64,000 nucleotides of DNA from assembly GCF_000013745.1 (NCBI RefSeq), contig NC_007925.1:2852001-2916000 (forward strand), given 5' to 3'. This document shows positions 56,203 through 64,000 of the stretch, piece after piece. The notes beneath the pieces were generated by a model. It had not been told where the DNA came from. It ran no database searches and saw nothing but the letters and a program-made list of their open reading frames with translations. The DNA is from Rhodopseudomonas_A palustris_F (lineage in GTDB: Bacteria; Pseudomonadota; Alphaproteobacteria; Rhizobiales; Xanthobacteraceae). Made by a program: the position numbers and the translations under genes. Numbering within the stretch: position 1 is the stretch's first letter; each line of letters begins with the position of its first letter.

Positions 56203-56700
56203 ATGATCTTCGCAATCAGCTTGCTGTTGAGCTACCTGTTCATCGGCCTGACCCGCGCCGCCAACGGCATCACCGCGGCGCCGGGGCAAAAGCCGGCTTG
56301 GGCATCGGACGGGCCGCCGAGCTTGGGCGTGGTGTTCGGCGTGATTGCGACTTGGCCGGCCGCGCGAATCGCCGAGGCGCGGCGCGGCAACCCCGCCAAT
56401 CCGCGCCGCGACGTCGCTTTTTCCGTGATGAACGCGATGGTCGAGTTCACGCTGCTCGCGGTGCTGACCTGGGGCGCGTTGGAACTGGCGGTCGCGGTGT
56501 CGGACAATGTCCTGGTCGAAGTTCTGGTGTCGATCGGCTTGATATTCCTGGTGCTGCGCTTCGTGCTGCCGATCGTCACGGTGAAGAGTGCGCCGGCGAT
56601 CGCGGTGCTCGGCCTCATGCTGGACCGGATGTTTCCTTCGAGCGGGCAGAACGCGACCGAACGCAGCGATGCGAGTAGCGAAGGCGATAAGTCGGCATAA
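56203..56700 (+). CDS. Membrane protein of unknown function
   Basis: The 165-aa protein has helices near residues 1-17, 40-52, 80-100 and 105-128, then a polar tail ending SSEGDKSA. It stands alone after the tRNA gene. I do not recognise a family. The 200 bp that follow hold nothing I can name. Confidence 0.6.
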   Translation: MIFAISLLLSYLFIGLTRAANGITAAPGQKPAWASDGPPSLGVVFGVIATWPAARIAEARRGNPANPRRDVAFSVMNAMVEFTLLAVLTWGALELAVAVSDNVLVEVLVSIGLIFLVLRFVLPIVTVKSAPAIAVLGLMLDRMFPSSGQNATERSDASSEGDKSA

Positions 56701-56900
56701 CCGGACAGCAACGGCATTGCGACGTCGCGAGTATTGCAATCGCCGGGCTGGGTTTGGCCGCCATCGACCAACAGCCAACACCCCGCGGCCTTGCGGCAGC
56801 GCGTGGCGAGAACTGCGCATCCGCAGTTCAGGCACAGCTCTGCCGCTTGGCCCGGTGGATCGGACTGGCGTCAGGTTGATGGCATCGAACGAACGGGCGG

Positions 56901-57311
56901 TTAGCCGTTGCTCTGCTCCTGATAGGCACGCGAGGCGGATTTCGCGGCGGTTTCGACCTCGGCGGACAATCCCGCGGTGGCCTGCGTTCCGGCGCTAAGC
57001 ACATGCCGCTGGAAGTCGGTGCCGTCCTCGATCAGCCGGCGGACCGCGCCGTTCAACCAATCCTGATACTCCCGGAGCGCGTCGACCGGTGTGGCGGCTT
57101 CGCCCATGCGCTTGGCGGCCTCGATCGCTTCACGCGTTCCTTGCTGGCGGCGCGCCAACCAGCCGTCGGAGTATTGCTTGATGCCGGAGAGCACGACTTC
57201 CTGGCTCTCCCAGAATTTGACGCTGACCGGCGCGATGGTCTTCAAAGCTGCTGCCGGCTGCAGGATCTGCGGAAATAACACCACGCTATCGCTATCGTTT
57301 CTATCGCTCAT
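56901..57311 (-). CDS. Phasin-like protein
   Basis: The protein has 136 aa from the ATG at 57311, which has GGAG about 9 bases upstream. It is all-helical and amphipathic: FWESQEVVLSGIKQYSDGWLARRQQGTREAIEAA and FQRHVLSAG resemble phasin-family proteins, which coat polyhydroxyalkanoate granules. The granule role is inferred from this resemblance. Confidence 0.6.
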   Translation of the reverse strand: MSDRNDSDSVVLFPQILQPAAALKTIAPVSVKFWESQEVVLSGIKQYSDGWLARRQQGTREAIEAAKRMGEAATPVDALREYQDWLNGAVRRLIEDGTDFQRHVLSAGTQATAGLSAEVETAAKSASRAYQEQSNG

Positions 57312-57440
57312 GACCTTTCTCCGTCCGGGATTGGTGATTGAGGACACCTAACATAACGCCGGTCGCGACGATCGGATGAGCAGAATTGGACAGTCGCAGC
57401 AAATTGAGCGGACGCGTAGTTGGCCGGCATCCACGAAAAA

Positions 57441-57462
57441 GCCGCCCGTGTTTGCGGGCGGC
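57441..57462 (+). terminator. Terminator-like hairpin
   Basis: A GC stem (gccgcccg with cgggcggc) with a short T-rich loop is preceded by aaaaa. It lies upstream of the phasin-like gene and so may belong to a short unannotated transcript on either strand. Confidence 0.45.
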
Positions 57463-57561
57463 TGATGAGGATCCGAACTAACAAACCGCCGTAACTATCG
57501 GGTGATACACGGCTCGTCAGAGCAGCCGGCGACGGCGGCTAAGCTCCGCTTCGGAGCGCGT

Positions 57562-57876
57562 TCAGCTCCGCTTGAACAGGCCGGTCACGGCGGCGGGGCT
57601 GGGCAGCTTGGCGGCCAGACCCGGCACGAAGATCAGCGCCGCGACGGCGGCGGCGAGCAATGTCGGCAACAGGTCGTACTGAGCGATGCCGGAGACGATC
57701 CACAGCGCACAGAACAGCGCCGCCAGTTCCGCCAGCAGATAGGCCAGCACGGTGAGAAAGCCCTGCTGCGTCGACTTGATCGTCGGCGCGAAAGTCGCAA
57801 CCAGCAGGCTGAACAGGATCACCACGATGGCGGCGAGAAAAAGGGACGACAGCGCGTCCACAACGGTTACCAGCAT
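57562..57876 (-). CDS. Small multi-pass membrane protein
   Basis: The protein has 104 aa from the ATG at 57876, with GAGGAG upstream. Three helices are visible (about residues 5-27, 36-60 and 65-90), then a short basic tail ending GLFKRS. I do not recognise the family. Confidence 0.6.
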   Translation of the reverse strand: MLVTVVDALSSLFLAAIVVILFSLLVATFAPTIKSTQQGFLTVLAYLLAELAALFCALWIVSGIAQYDLLPTLLAAAVAALIFVPGLAAKLPSPAAVTGLFKRS

Positions 57877-58086
57877 GACGATCTCCTCAACTGTCCACTC
57901 GGCTTGACAGCGCAGCATAGGTTGATTCTGACGCTCGGGAAAGTGCCATGCTGGCTCCTGCGCGCGGTCGCGGCCCGGGGGCGCCCGTGCAACATGTTAC
58001 CGTCGGGCCGGGTCGACAGCCGCCTGCGATGACGGGTGAAGGGGCGCCGGCAGCCCTCGAAGGTCCGCGGGGCAGCAGAGCCCACC

Positions 58087-59607
58087 TCAATAGGCGTTCT
58101 CGCCCTTGAGCAGCGCCAGCGGCGTCTTCAACAGGATGAACAGGTCGAACAGCACCGACCAGTTTTCGATGTAGTACAGGTCGTATTCGACCCGCTTCTG
58201 GATCTTCTCGTCGCTGTCGATCTCGCCGCGCCAGCCGTTGATCTGCGCCCAGCCGGTAATGCCGGGCTTGACGCGGTGGCGGGCGAAGTAGCCGTCGACC
58301 GCCTCGTCGAACAACCGGCTCTGCAGCTTGCCCTGCACGGCGTGCGGACGCGGCCCGACCAGCGACAGATTGCCCTTGAACACCACGTTGAACAGCTGCG
58401 GCAGCTCATCCAGGCTGGTGCGCCGGATGAAGCGGCCGACCTTGGTGACGCGCGGATCGTTCTTGGTCACCACCTTGGCGGCCAGCGGGTCGGCCTGGTG
58501 ATGATACAGCGAGCGGAATTTGTAGACGTCGATGCGCTCGTTGTTGAAGCCGAACCGCTTCTGGCGAAACAGCACCGGGCCGGGGCTGTCCAGCCTGATC
58601 GCGAGCGCCACCAGCGCCATCACCGGGGAAACCAGCACCAGGATCAGCCCGCCGACCAGCCGGTCGAACAGGTGCTTCATCACCAGATCCCAGTCGGTGA
58701 TCGGCGCCTCGAACACGTCGAGCGTCGGCACCTTGCCGAGGTAGGAGTAGGAGCGCGGCCGAAACCGCAGCTTGTTGGTGTGCGCCGACAGCCGGATGTC
58801 GACCGGCAGCACCCAGAGCTTCTTCAGCATCTCCAGGATCCGGGTCTCGGCCGAGATCGGCAGTGCGAACAGCACCAGGTCGACCCGGGTGCGGCGGGCG
58901 AATTCGACGATGTCGTCGACCTTGCCGAGTTTGGGACTGCCGCCGCAGCTATCCAGCGCGCGGGCGTCGTTGCGGTCGTCGAACACGCCGAGAATGTCGA
59001 GGTCGGAATCCTCCTGCGCCTTCAGCGCGGCAATCAGTCGTTCGCCGTTGTCGTCGGAACCGACCACGACGGTGCGGCGATCGAGCCGGCCGTCGCGGGC
59101 CCAGCGCCGCACCCATTCGCGCAACGCCAGCCGCTCGGCAAATAACGCGCTCAACCCGACGACGAAGAACCCCGACAGCCAGACCCGCGACACCTCGCCG
59201 CCGAGCTTGGCGAAGAACGAGGCGCCGATGAACAACAGGAACACCACCGACCAGGCCGAGATCATCCGGGTGAATTGCTGGAGCAGGCCGCGAAACGCCT
59301 GCACCTGGTAGATATCGACCGCCTGGAACGCCACCACCGCGGCCAGCGACATCGCGAAGATCGCCGCCATATACTCCCAGCTCGGAGTGTCGCCGTGCGC
59401 CACATAGCCGAAATACAGCGCGGTTCCGACCAGGTTGATCAGCAGCAGATCCACCATGCGCACCAGGCCGGCGATCACCACCGGCGAGTAAGCCGGGCGC
59501 ACTTTCTGGTTGGCGACCGCCAGCGCCGAGGCCGATAGCCGGCGGCGGCGCTCGGTCGGCGGCGCGCCGCTGGTCGCGGCTGCCGCTACGGCTGCGGCGC
59601 TGATCAT
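58087..59607 (-). CDS. Undecaprenyl-phosphate glucose phosphotransferase (WcaJ/ExoY type)
   Basis: The protein has 506 aa from the ATG at 59607 (GTG at 59631 possible). It has four to five membrane helices in the first 170 residues, a CoA-binding-like domain (VVVGSDDNGERLIAAL) and a C-terminal bacterial sugar transferase domain with RLDSPGPVLFRQKRFGFN and RRTSLDELPQLFNVVFKG. It should load the first sugar phosphate on the lipid carrier for exopolysaccharide. A 997-aa frame through it is an artefact of the next gene's antisense. Confidence 0.9.
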   Translation of the reverse strand: MISAAAVAAAATSGAPPTERRRRLSASALAVANQKVRPAYSPVVIAGLVRMVDLLLINLVGTALYFGYVAHGDTPSWEYMAAIFAMSLAAVVAFQAVDIYQVQAFRGLLQQFTRMISAWSVVFLLFIGASFFAKLGGEVSRVWLSGFFVVGLSALFAERLALREWVRRWARDGRLDRRTVVVGSDDNGERLIAALKAQEDSDLDILGVFDDRNDARALDSCGGSPKLGKVDDIVEFARRTRVDLVLFALPISAETRILEMLKKLWVLPVDIRLSAHTNKLRFRPRSYSYLGKVPTLDVFEAPITDWDLVMKHLFDRLVGGLILVLVSPVMALVALAIRLDSPGPVLFRQKRFGFNNERIDVYKFRSLYHHQADPLAAKVVTKNDPRVTKVGRFIRRTSLDELPQLFNVVFKGNLSLVGPRPHAVQGKLQSRLFDEAVDGYFARHRVKPGITGWAQINGWRGEIDSDEKIQKRVEYDLYYIENWSVLFDLFILLKTPLALLKGENAY

Positions 59608-59723
59608 GGAGCGTGCGTTGATTGGTTCCACGTCACAACGTCCGTTGTTATCCGCCGCGCGGCAGACTGCGTCGGCGGGCGAAAGCCCCGATCGACGCTT
59701 AACGGAAATGTCAGAACAATTAG

Positions 59724-60878
59724 TTATCGGCCAGGCGACGGGGTGGCCGCGGCGAACGCCTCGCGGTAGCCGGCGAGCACGCCTTCCACCATGGCGCCCT
59801 GCGAGAAATGCTGGAAGATCCGTTGCCGCAACGCCTGCGCGCGAGCCATCGCGGCGGCCGGATCGTCGAGCGCGGCGGCGATCGCCGCGGCCATCGCCGC
59901 CGGATCGTTGGGGGCAAACAGCGCCTGGCGATGCGGGCCGAAGATTTCCGGGATACCGCCGACATCGGCGGCTAGCATCGGCACGCCGGCGGCCGCCGCC
60001 TCGATCACCACATAGGGCATGGAATCGCCGCGCGACGGCACCACCAGCAGCCGGCCCTTGGCAAAGCCGTCGCGCGCTTTGACGTGGCCGAGCCGTCGCA
60101 CCGCGCCGCCGAGATCGAGCGCTGCGATCTGCGCCTGCAGAGCCTGGCTTTCCTCGCCGTCGCCGCCGAGCGACAGCGTTACCGTGCGGCCGGCGCCGCG
60201 CAGCTGCGCCACCGCGTCGATCAACAGGTCGGCGCCCTTGATCTTGCGGAACTCGCCCACATAAGCCAGGTCGGCGGCATCGTCGGCGACTTCGATCGGG
60301 TCGAATTCGCCGGCTCCGACGCCGTTGAAGACGCAGCGCACCAGGCCGTGCGGCGTGCCGATGACGCGCCGATAGGTGTCGCGGGCGAACGCGCTTTCGA
60401 ACAGGAACAGCTCGGTGCGGTTCATCAGCGCGCGTTCCAGCCGGCTGTAGAACGCGCCCTGCAGCGTGTTCGGCGCATAATGCAGCGAGCCGCCATGCGG
60501 GGTGTAGACCCGGATGGTGTTGGGCTTGCGCGGCAGCATCCGCAGAAAGGCACCGGCCTTGGCGCCGTGGCCGTGCAGCACGTCCGGCCGCAACCGGCCG
60601 AGCAGCTGCGCGAAGCGAAGCCAGAGCAACGCGTCGCTCGGGCTCGGCGCGCGGCGGATCGGCAAGCGATGCACGCCGAGCGCCAGCCGCGGCGCGATCT
60701 CCGCCAGCGCCGCCTCGGCCCGCGCGCCGCCGGTCAGGCTGTCGGCGATCAGCCCGATCTGGTGGCCGCGATCGGCCTGGCCGTTGGCGAGGTCGAGAAT
60801 GTGCCGGATGATGCCGCCGACCGGGGCGCGCACGGCGTGAACGATACGAAGCGGCTGATCGGTGATGGTGGCGGCCAT
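59724..60878 (-). CDS. Glycosyltransferase, GT4-type
   Basis: The 384-aa enzyme has two Rossmann lobes (GT-B). N-terminal VHAVRAPVGGIIRHILDLANGQADRGH, HGHGAKAG and the C-terminal VVPSRGDSMPYVVIEAAAAGVPMLAADVGGIPEI, with the ExxxxG donor-site residues, fit family 4. The start at 60878 is ATG; TTG at 60893 is weaker. It likely adds a sugar to the exopolysaccharide repeat unit started by the adjacent transferase. Donor and acceptor are unknown. Confidence 0.88.
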   Translation of the reverse strand: MAATITDQPLRIVHAVRAPVGGIIRHILDLANGQADRGHQIGLIADSLTGGARAEAALAEIAPRLALGVHRLPIRRAPSPSDALLWLRFAQLLGRLRPDVLHGHGAKAGAFLRMLPRKPNTIRVYTPHGGSLHYAPNTLQGAFYSRLERALMNRTELFLFESAFARDTYRRVIGTPHGLVRCVFNGVGAGEFDPIEVADDAADLAYVGEFRKIKGADLLIDAVAQLRGAGRTVTLSLGGDGEESQALQAQIAALDLGGAVRRLGHVKARDGFAKGRLLVVPSRGDSMPYVVIEAAAAGVPMLAADVGGIPEIFGPHRQALFAPNDPAAMAAAIAAALDDPAAAMARAQALRQRIFQHFSQGAMVEGVLAGYREAFAAATPSPGR

Positions 60879-60883
60879 CGCGC

Positions 60884-61000
60884 TCAGAACCAACGTTCGC
60901 CGACCAGCACGGTCGCAGCCAGCGGGACGGAATCGTGCACCCGACCCGGCAAGGCCAGCGCACAGACAAGCAAGGGGAGCACGGCGCGCGCGCGTTGCAT
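60884..61000 (-). CDS. Possible 38-aa leader peptide with a signal-like start
   Basis: A short frame MQRARAVLPLLVCALALPGR... ends at a TGA 6 bases before the glycosyltransferase ATG. The basic start and hydrophobic run resemble a signal peptide. Shine-Dalgarno signals are weak, so translation is doubtful. It may be a chance frame or a leader that couples to the next gene. Confidence 0.3.
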   Translation of the reverse strand: MQRARAVLPLLVCALALPGRVHDSVPLAATVLVGERWF

Positions 61001-61175
61001 GGGAACGTTCCAGGACGATGTCGAGACCGATTAACTACTTCCATGGTTAACAAAACATGATCGCTGCGGTTGAATCGCAAATCCGCGCAGGCTGCGTAAA
61101 TTAACCGGGCGGCAACCTTAATGGAGTGTAATCACGGGTAGTTGGACCAGTGGTCGCGTTAAGCGGGAGTGAACA

Positions 61176-63404
61176 ATGCGGTTCGTGTTCTGGCGTAAGG
61201 GCGGCAAGCAGATTGCGGCCGCCACGGTCGCCCCCGAAGCCTCGCCGACTCCCGCAAAGCCCGCGGCGCCGGCCGCGCTCGCGGCAGAGCCGGCGGCCCC
61301 GCTCGGCGACATCGACGTCCGCGCCATTCTGCAGGCGCTGGGCCGCAAGAAGCATCTGATCATCGCGCCGACGCTGCTTGCGCTGGTGGTGTCGCTGGCG
61401 ATCGTCAACATGATCACCCCGCGCTACAAATCCGAAGCCCGCATCCTGATCGACGGCCGCGAGAACGTGTTCCTGCGGCCGAGCGGCGAGCGCAACGAGG
61501 AACGCACCGCGCTCGATCCCGAAGCGGTCACCAGCCAGGTGCAGCTGTTGCTGTCGCGCGATCTGGCGCGCGAGATCATCAAGAAGAACAAGCTCGCCGA
61601 GCGCCCGGAATTCGATCCGGTGCTGCAAGGGCTGTCGCCGTTGAAGTCGCTGCTGGCGCTGATCGGGATCGGCCGCGACCCGTTCTCGATGACGCCGGAA
61701 GAGCGCGTGCTGGACGCCTATTTCGAACGGCTGACCGCCTATGCGGTGGATAAATCCCGCGTCGTGGTGATCGAATTCCAGTCGCGCGATCCGGAGCTCG
61801 CCGCACGGGTCGCCAATTCGATCGCCGAGGGCTATCTGGTGCTGCAGCAGGGCGCGCGCCAGGAGCAGGCCAAGTCGGCCGGGCAGTGGCTGTCCGGCGA
61901 AATCGAAAACCTGCGCAAGAAGGTGGCGGAAGCGGAATCCAAGGTCGAGGATTTCCGCTCCAAGTCCAGCCTGTTCATCGGCACCAACAACACCTCGCTG
62001 TCGAATCAGCAGATGGGCGAACTCAACACCCAGCTCAACAACGCCCGCGCCTTGAAGTCGGATGCCGAATCCAAGGCCCGACTGATCCGCGAGATGTTGC
62101 AGAGCGGCAAGCCGATCGAAGCCTCCGAAGTGTTGAACTCCGAACTGACCCGGCGGTTGTCGGAGCAGCGCGTCACGCTGCGCGCGCAGCTCGCCGAGCA
62201 ATCCTCGACGCTGCTCGACGGCCATCCGCGGATCAAGGAATTGCGGGCGCAGCTCGGCGATCTCGACCGGCAGCTGCGCGAGGAGGCCAGCAAGATCTCG
62301 CGCTCGCTCGACAATGACGCCCGCATCGCCGGCGGCCGCGTCGAAGGCCTGATCGCCAGCCTCGATCAGCTCAAGAAGCAGGCGTCGTCGTCGAACGGCC
62401 AGGACGTGCAGCTGCGTGCGCTGGAGCGCGAAGCCAAGGCGCAGCGCGACCTGCTGGAATCCTACCTGGCCAAGTTCCGCGAAGCCACCACGCGCGAGAG
62501 CATCGATTCGGCGCCGGCCGACGGCCGGATCATTTCCCGCGCCATCGTCTCCAACACGCCGGCTTATCCGAAGAAATTGCCGGTCGTGCTGATCGCCACG
62601 CTGGCGACGCTGCTCCTCACCTCGGGCAGCATCGTGACCGGCGAATTGCTGCGACTGAGCGCGCCGCGCGCCAGCGCCGCGGCGCTCGACCCGGCGACGT
62701 CGCCGGCGCGGCGCATCGAACCGGTCGCACCGATGGCGGCGCCGGCCGCGCCGCCGCCGCTGGCGCCGTCGTTGCCCGACACCCATCCCGAACTGTCGGC
62801 CGCGGTCGGCGAGCTGGAAACGCTCGCCGAGGAATTGCGAAGTGCCGGCGAAGCGGCGCGCAAGGTCACCGTGCTCGGCACCGGGCAAAGCGAAAGCGTG
62901 ACGCTGACCGCGCTGACTCTGGCGCGGCTGTTGGCGCGCAGCGCCAAGGTGGTGCTGGTGGATCTGTCGGCGTCCTCGCCGACGCTGGCCGCGGTGTCGG
63001 CCGATCCCGAGGCGCCGGGGCTTGCCGAGCTGATGCTGGGCGAGGCGTCGTTCGGCGAGATCATCAGCAAGGATCGGTTGTCGCGGCTGCATCTGGTCAG
63101 CGCCGGCAAGCCGGGCTTCGATCGCGCGCTGCTGTTGTCGCCGCGGCTGAACCTCGCGCTCGACGCGTTGCTGCGGGTCTACGACCACGTGCTGCTCGAC
63201 GCCGGCACCGCCACCGACCTGCCGGCGGAATTGCTCACCGCGCAGGCCCGCGCGCTGCTGGTGCCGGCGCCGTCGATGAGCCCCGCGGCCCGCATCGAAA
63301 TGTGCCAGCAGCTGGAAAGCGTCGGCTTCGCCAAGGTCACGCTGCTGCAGCGCGCCTCGCCGCAGGACAATGAGGCCGAGCGATCCGGGACCGTGGCGGC
63401 GTAG
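61176..63404 (+). CDS. Wzc/GumC-type polysaccharide copolymerase with degenerate kinase domain
   Basis: The 742-aa protein has a Wzz domain: first membrane helix at about residues 60-82, long periplasmic coiled coil (about 210-420), second helix near 468-488. A Pro/Ala linker leads to a C-terminal BY-kinase-like domain. There the Walker A position reads GTGQSESV (568-575), without the Lys, and the Walker A' Asp-rich motif is VVLVDLSAS. No terminal Tyr cluster follows. It probably controls chain length and export but not by phosphorylation. It is divergent from the glycosyltransferase. Confidence 0.87.
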   Translation: MRFVFWRKGGKQIAAATVAPEASPTPAKPAAPAALAAEPAAPLGDIDVRAILQALGRKKHLIIAPTLLALVVSLAIVNMITPRYKSEARILIDGRENVFLRPSGERNEERTALDPEAVTSQVQLLLSRDLAREIIKKNKLAERPEFDPVLQGLSPLKSLLALIGIGRDPFSMTPEERVLDAYFERLTAYAVDKSRVVVIEFQSRDPELAARVANSIAEGYLVLQQGARQEQAKSAGQWLSGEIENLRKKVAEAESKVEDFRSKSSLFIGTNNTSLSNQQMGELNTQLNNARALKSDAESKARLIREMLQSGKPIEASEVLNSELTRRLSEQRVTLRAQLAEQSSTLLDGHPRIKELRAQLGDLDRQLREEASKISRSLDNDARIAGGRVEGLIASLDQLKKQASSSNGQDVQLRALEREAKAQRDLLESYLAKFREATTRESIDSAPADGRIISRAIVSNTPAYPKKLPVVLIATLATLLLTSGSIVTGELLRLSAPRASAAALDPATSPARRIEPVAPMAAPAAPPPLAPSLPDTHPELSAAVGELETLAEELRSAGEAARKVTVLGTGQSESVTLTALTLARLLARSAKVVLVDLSASSPTLAAVSADPEAPGLAELMLGEASFGEIISKDRLSRLHLVSAGKPGFDRALLLSPRLNLALDALLRVYDHVLLDAGTATDLPAELLTAQARALLVPAPSMSPAARIEMCQQLESVGFAKVTLLQRASPQDNEAERSGTVAA

Positions 63405-63463
63405 TCCGGACGCCGGTTCACGCCGGCTTTCGTTCAGCGGTCTTCATCGAACCAAAAATCGGC

Positions 63464-63578
63464 CGTCATTCCGGATTGCGAGTTCGAAGAACGAGCAAGT
63501 CCGGAATCCATACTCCCGGCGGTGGTTATGAATTCCGGGCTCGCTCGCAGCTATCGCTGCTCACGCCGCGGAATGACG
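63464..63578. repeat. Dispersed repeat with ccgtcattccgg/ggaatgacg ends
   Basis: Inverted ends and several internal ccggaat/attccgg words mark it as a palindromic intergenic element. It fills the space between the two converging genes at 63404 and 63613. Confidence 0.6.
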
Positions 63579-63612
63579 TCTCGATAATTCGCAAGAGAAC
63601 TGCGCAATTTCG

Positions 63613-64000
63613 CTATCGTCGCAGCGCGCCGCGCGCCAGCTGCACCAACCGCATCAGCGCCGCGTTGTGCTTGACCACGCGCTTGGCGCGCGACGTCGCC
63701 GCCAGCGCTGCGGCGCCGAATCGGCCGCGCGCGGTGAGCGCGATGTAGCCGTCGAAGATCGGCTCGTCGGATTTGCAGAACAGCCGCTTGTAGTCGTCGG
63801 AGCCGATGCCGAGATCGAGCGCGTTGTAGCCCAGTGCGGCGTAGTGATCGATGATGTTGCGCATCAGGATCAGGCCGGGGCTGTAGCGCGCGCTGTCCGA
63901 CAGCGTGTAGGTGTTGAACATCATCGAGAAGCGCTGGCCGTCGGCGACGCCGGCGAAGATCGCGATCGGTTCGTCGTCGCATTGCAGCGCGTGGATGTCG
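63613..64000 (-). CDS. FemAB/GNAT-type acyltransferase, C-terminal part
   Basis: The gene enters from the right edge; 129 codons are visible, ending at 63613. HALQCDDEPIAIFAGVADGQRFSMM and LGIGSDDYKRLFCKSDEPI show the last part of a GNAT/FemAB fold, often annotated as a cellulose-biosynthesis (CelD/BcsL-like) protein. It probably acts on exopolysaccharide or peptidoglycan precursors, given its neighbours. The first half is outside the window. Confidence 0.7.
   Translation of the reverse strand, partial: DIHALQCDDEPIAIFAGVADGQRFSMMFNTYTLSDSARYSPGLILMRNIIDHYAALGYNALDLGIGSDDYKRLFCKSDEPIFDGYIALTARGRFGAAALAATSRAKRVVKHNAALMRLVQLARGALRR

Noticed and set aside
58087..61080. A 997-aa open frame on the minus strand
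   Set aside because: Its C-terminal half is the sugar transferase. The N-terminal 490 residues are Arg-rich and are the antisense or out-of-frame reading of the glycosyltransferase and intergenic DNA.
61101..63188. A 695-aa open frame opposite the Wzc-type gene
   Set aside because: It is Arg/Gln-rich shadow reading of a coding strand.

Overview
The window is high-GC alphaproteobacterial chromosome. The order rpoZ, rsh, pdxJ, acpS, lepB, rnc, era, recO, parC, the block nrdR-ribD-ribE-ribH-nusB-thiL-hppA, the block yceD-plsX-fabH-ihfA-merR-tRNA-Pro, a phosphatidylcholine synthase, an H+-pyrophosphatase and several families of dispersed palindromic repeats all point to the Rhodopseudomonas/Bradyrhizobium group (Nitrobacteraceae). 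The genus is inferred from gene order and protein character; no database search was run.

Layout. 0-9.3 kb: start of a UbiH-type FAD monooxygenase (cut by the window), pcs, a quinone oxidoreductase, rimO, the 5-oxoprolinase operon pxpB-pxpC-pxpA, an RraA-family protein, a cupin, and an Rrf2 regulator with a methyltransferase. 9.6-24.4 kb: housekeeping genes dapA, mscL, smpB, a family-5-like uracil-DNA glycosylase, a LabA-like NYN protein, rpoZ, rsh, pdxJ-acpS, lepB-rnc-era, recO and parC. One visibly lower-GC membrane-protein gene sits between rsh and pdxJ. 24.4-33.7 kb: a LysR/MFS pair, mntH with a Mur-like palindrome and an EcfG-type promoter match upstream, bpt, an RDD protein, a hemB of the Mg-dependent type, a four-helix membrane protein, and ldtR. 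33.7-36.0 kb: a repeat-rich accessory patch ending in two overlapping TIR-domain genes. 36.2-44.5 kb: glyA, nrdR, riboflavin genes, nusB, thiL and hppA. 50.2-58 kb: a small coiled-coil ORF, bamE, a cytochrome bc1 assembly chaperone, yceD, plsX-fabH, ihfA-merR, tRNA-Pro, and small membrane and phasin-like genes. 58-64 kb: exopolysaccharide genes (a WcaJ/ExoY-type transferase, a glycosyltransferase, a Wzc/GumC-type protein whose kinase motifs are degenerate, and part of a FemAB/GNAT-type gene).

The most unusual region is 43.7-49.9 kb. The last 806 bp of hppA are present twice in direct orientation (43665-44470 and 49131-49936). Between the copies lies a lower-GC, tightly overlapping five-gene cassette: a P-loop kinase (TTG start), an unrecognised 193-aa protein, a membrane-anchored dCTP-deaminase/dUTPase-fold protein lacking the catalytic Glu, a COG2509-like FAD dehydrogenase, and an endonuclease-IV-like TIM barrel. 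I do not know this combination as a named system. The duplicated hppA ends differ only at 10 synonymous positions, all in the last 265 bp, and each has its own terminator hairpin. That is what recent Campbell-type integration of DNA carrying a relative's hppA 3' end would leave. A nucleotide-related or phage-defence role is inference only.
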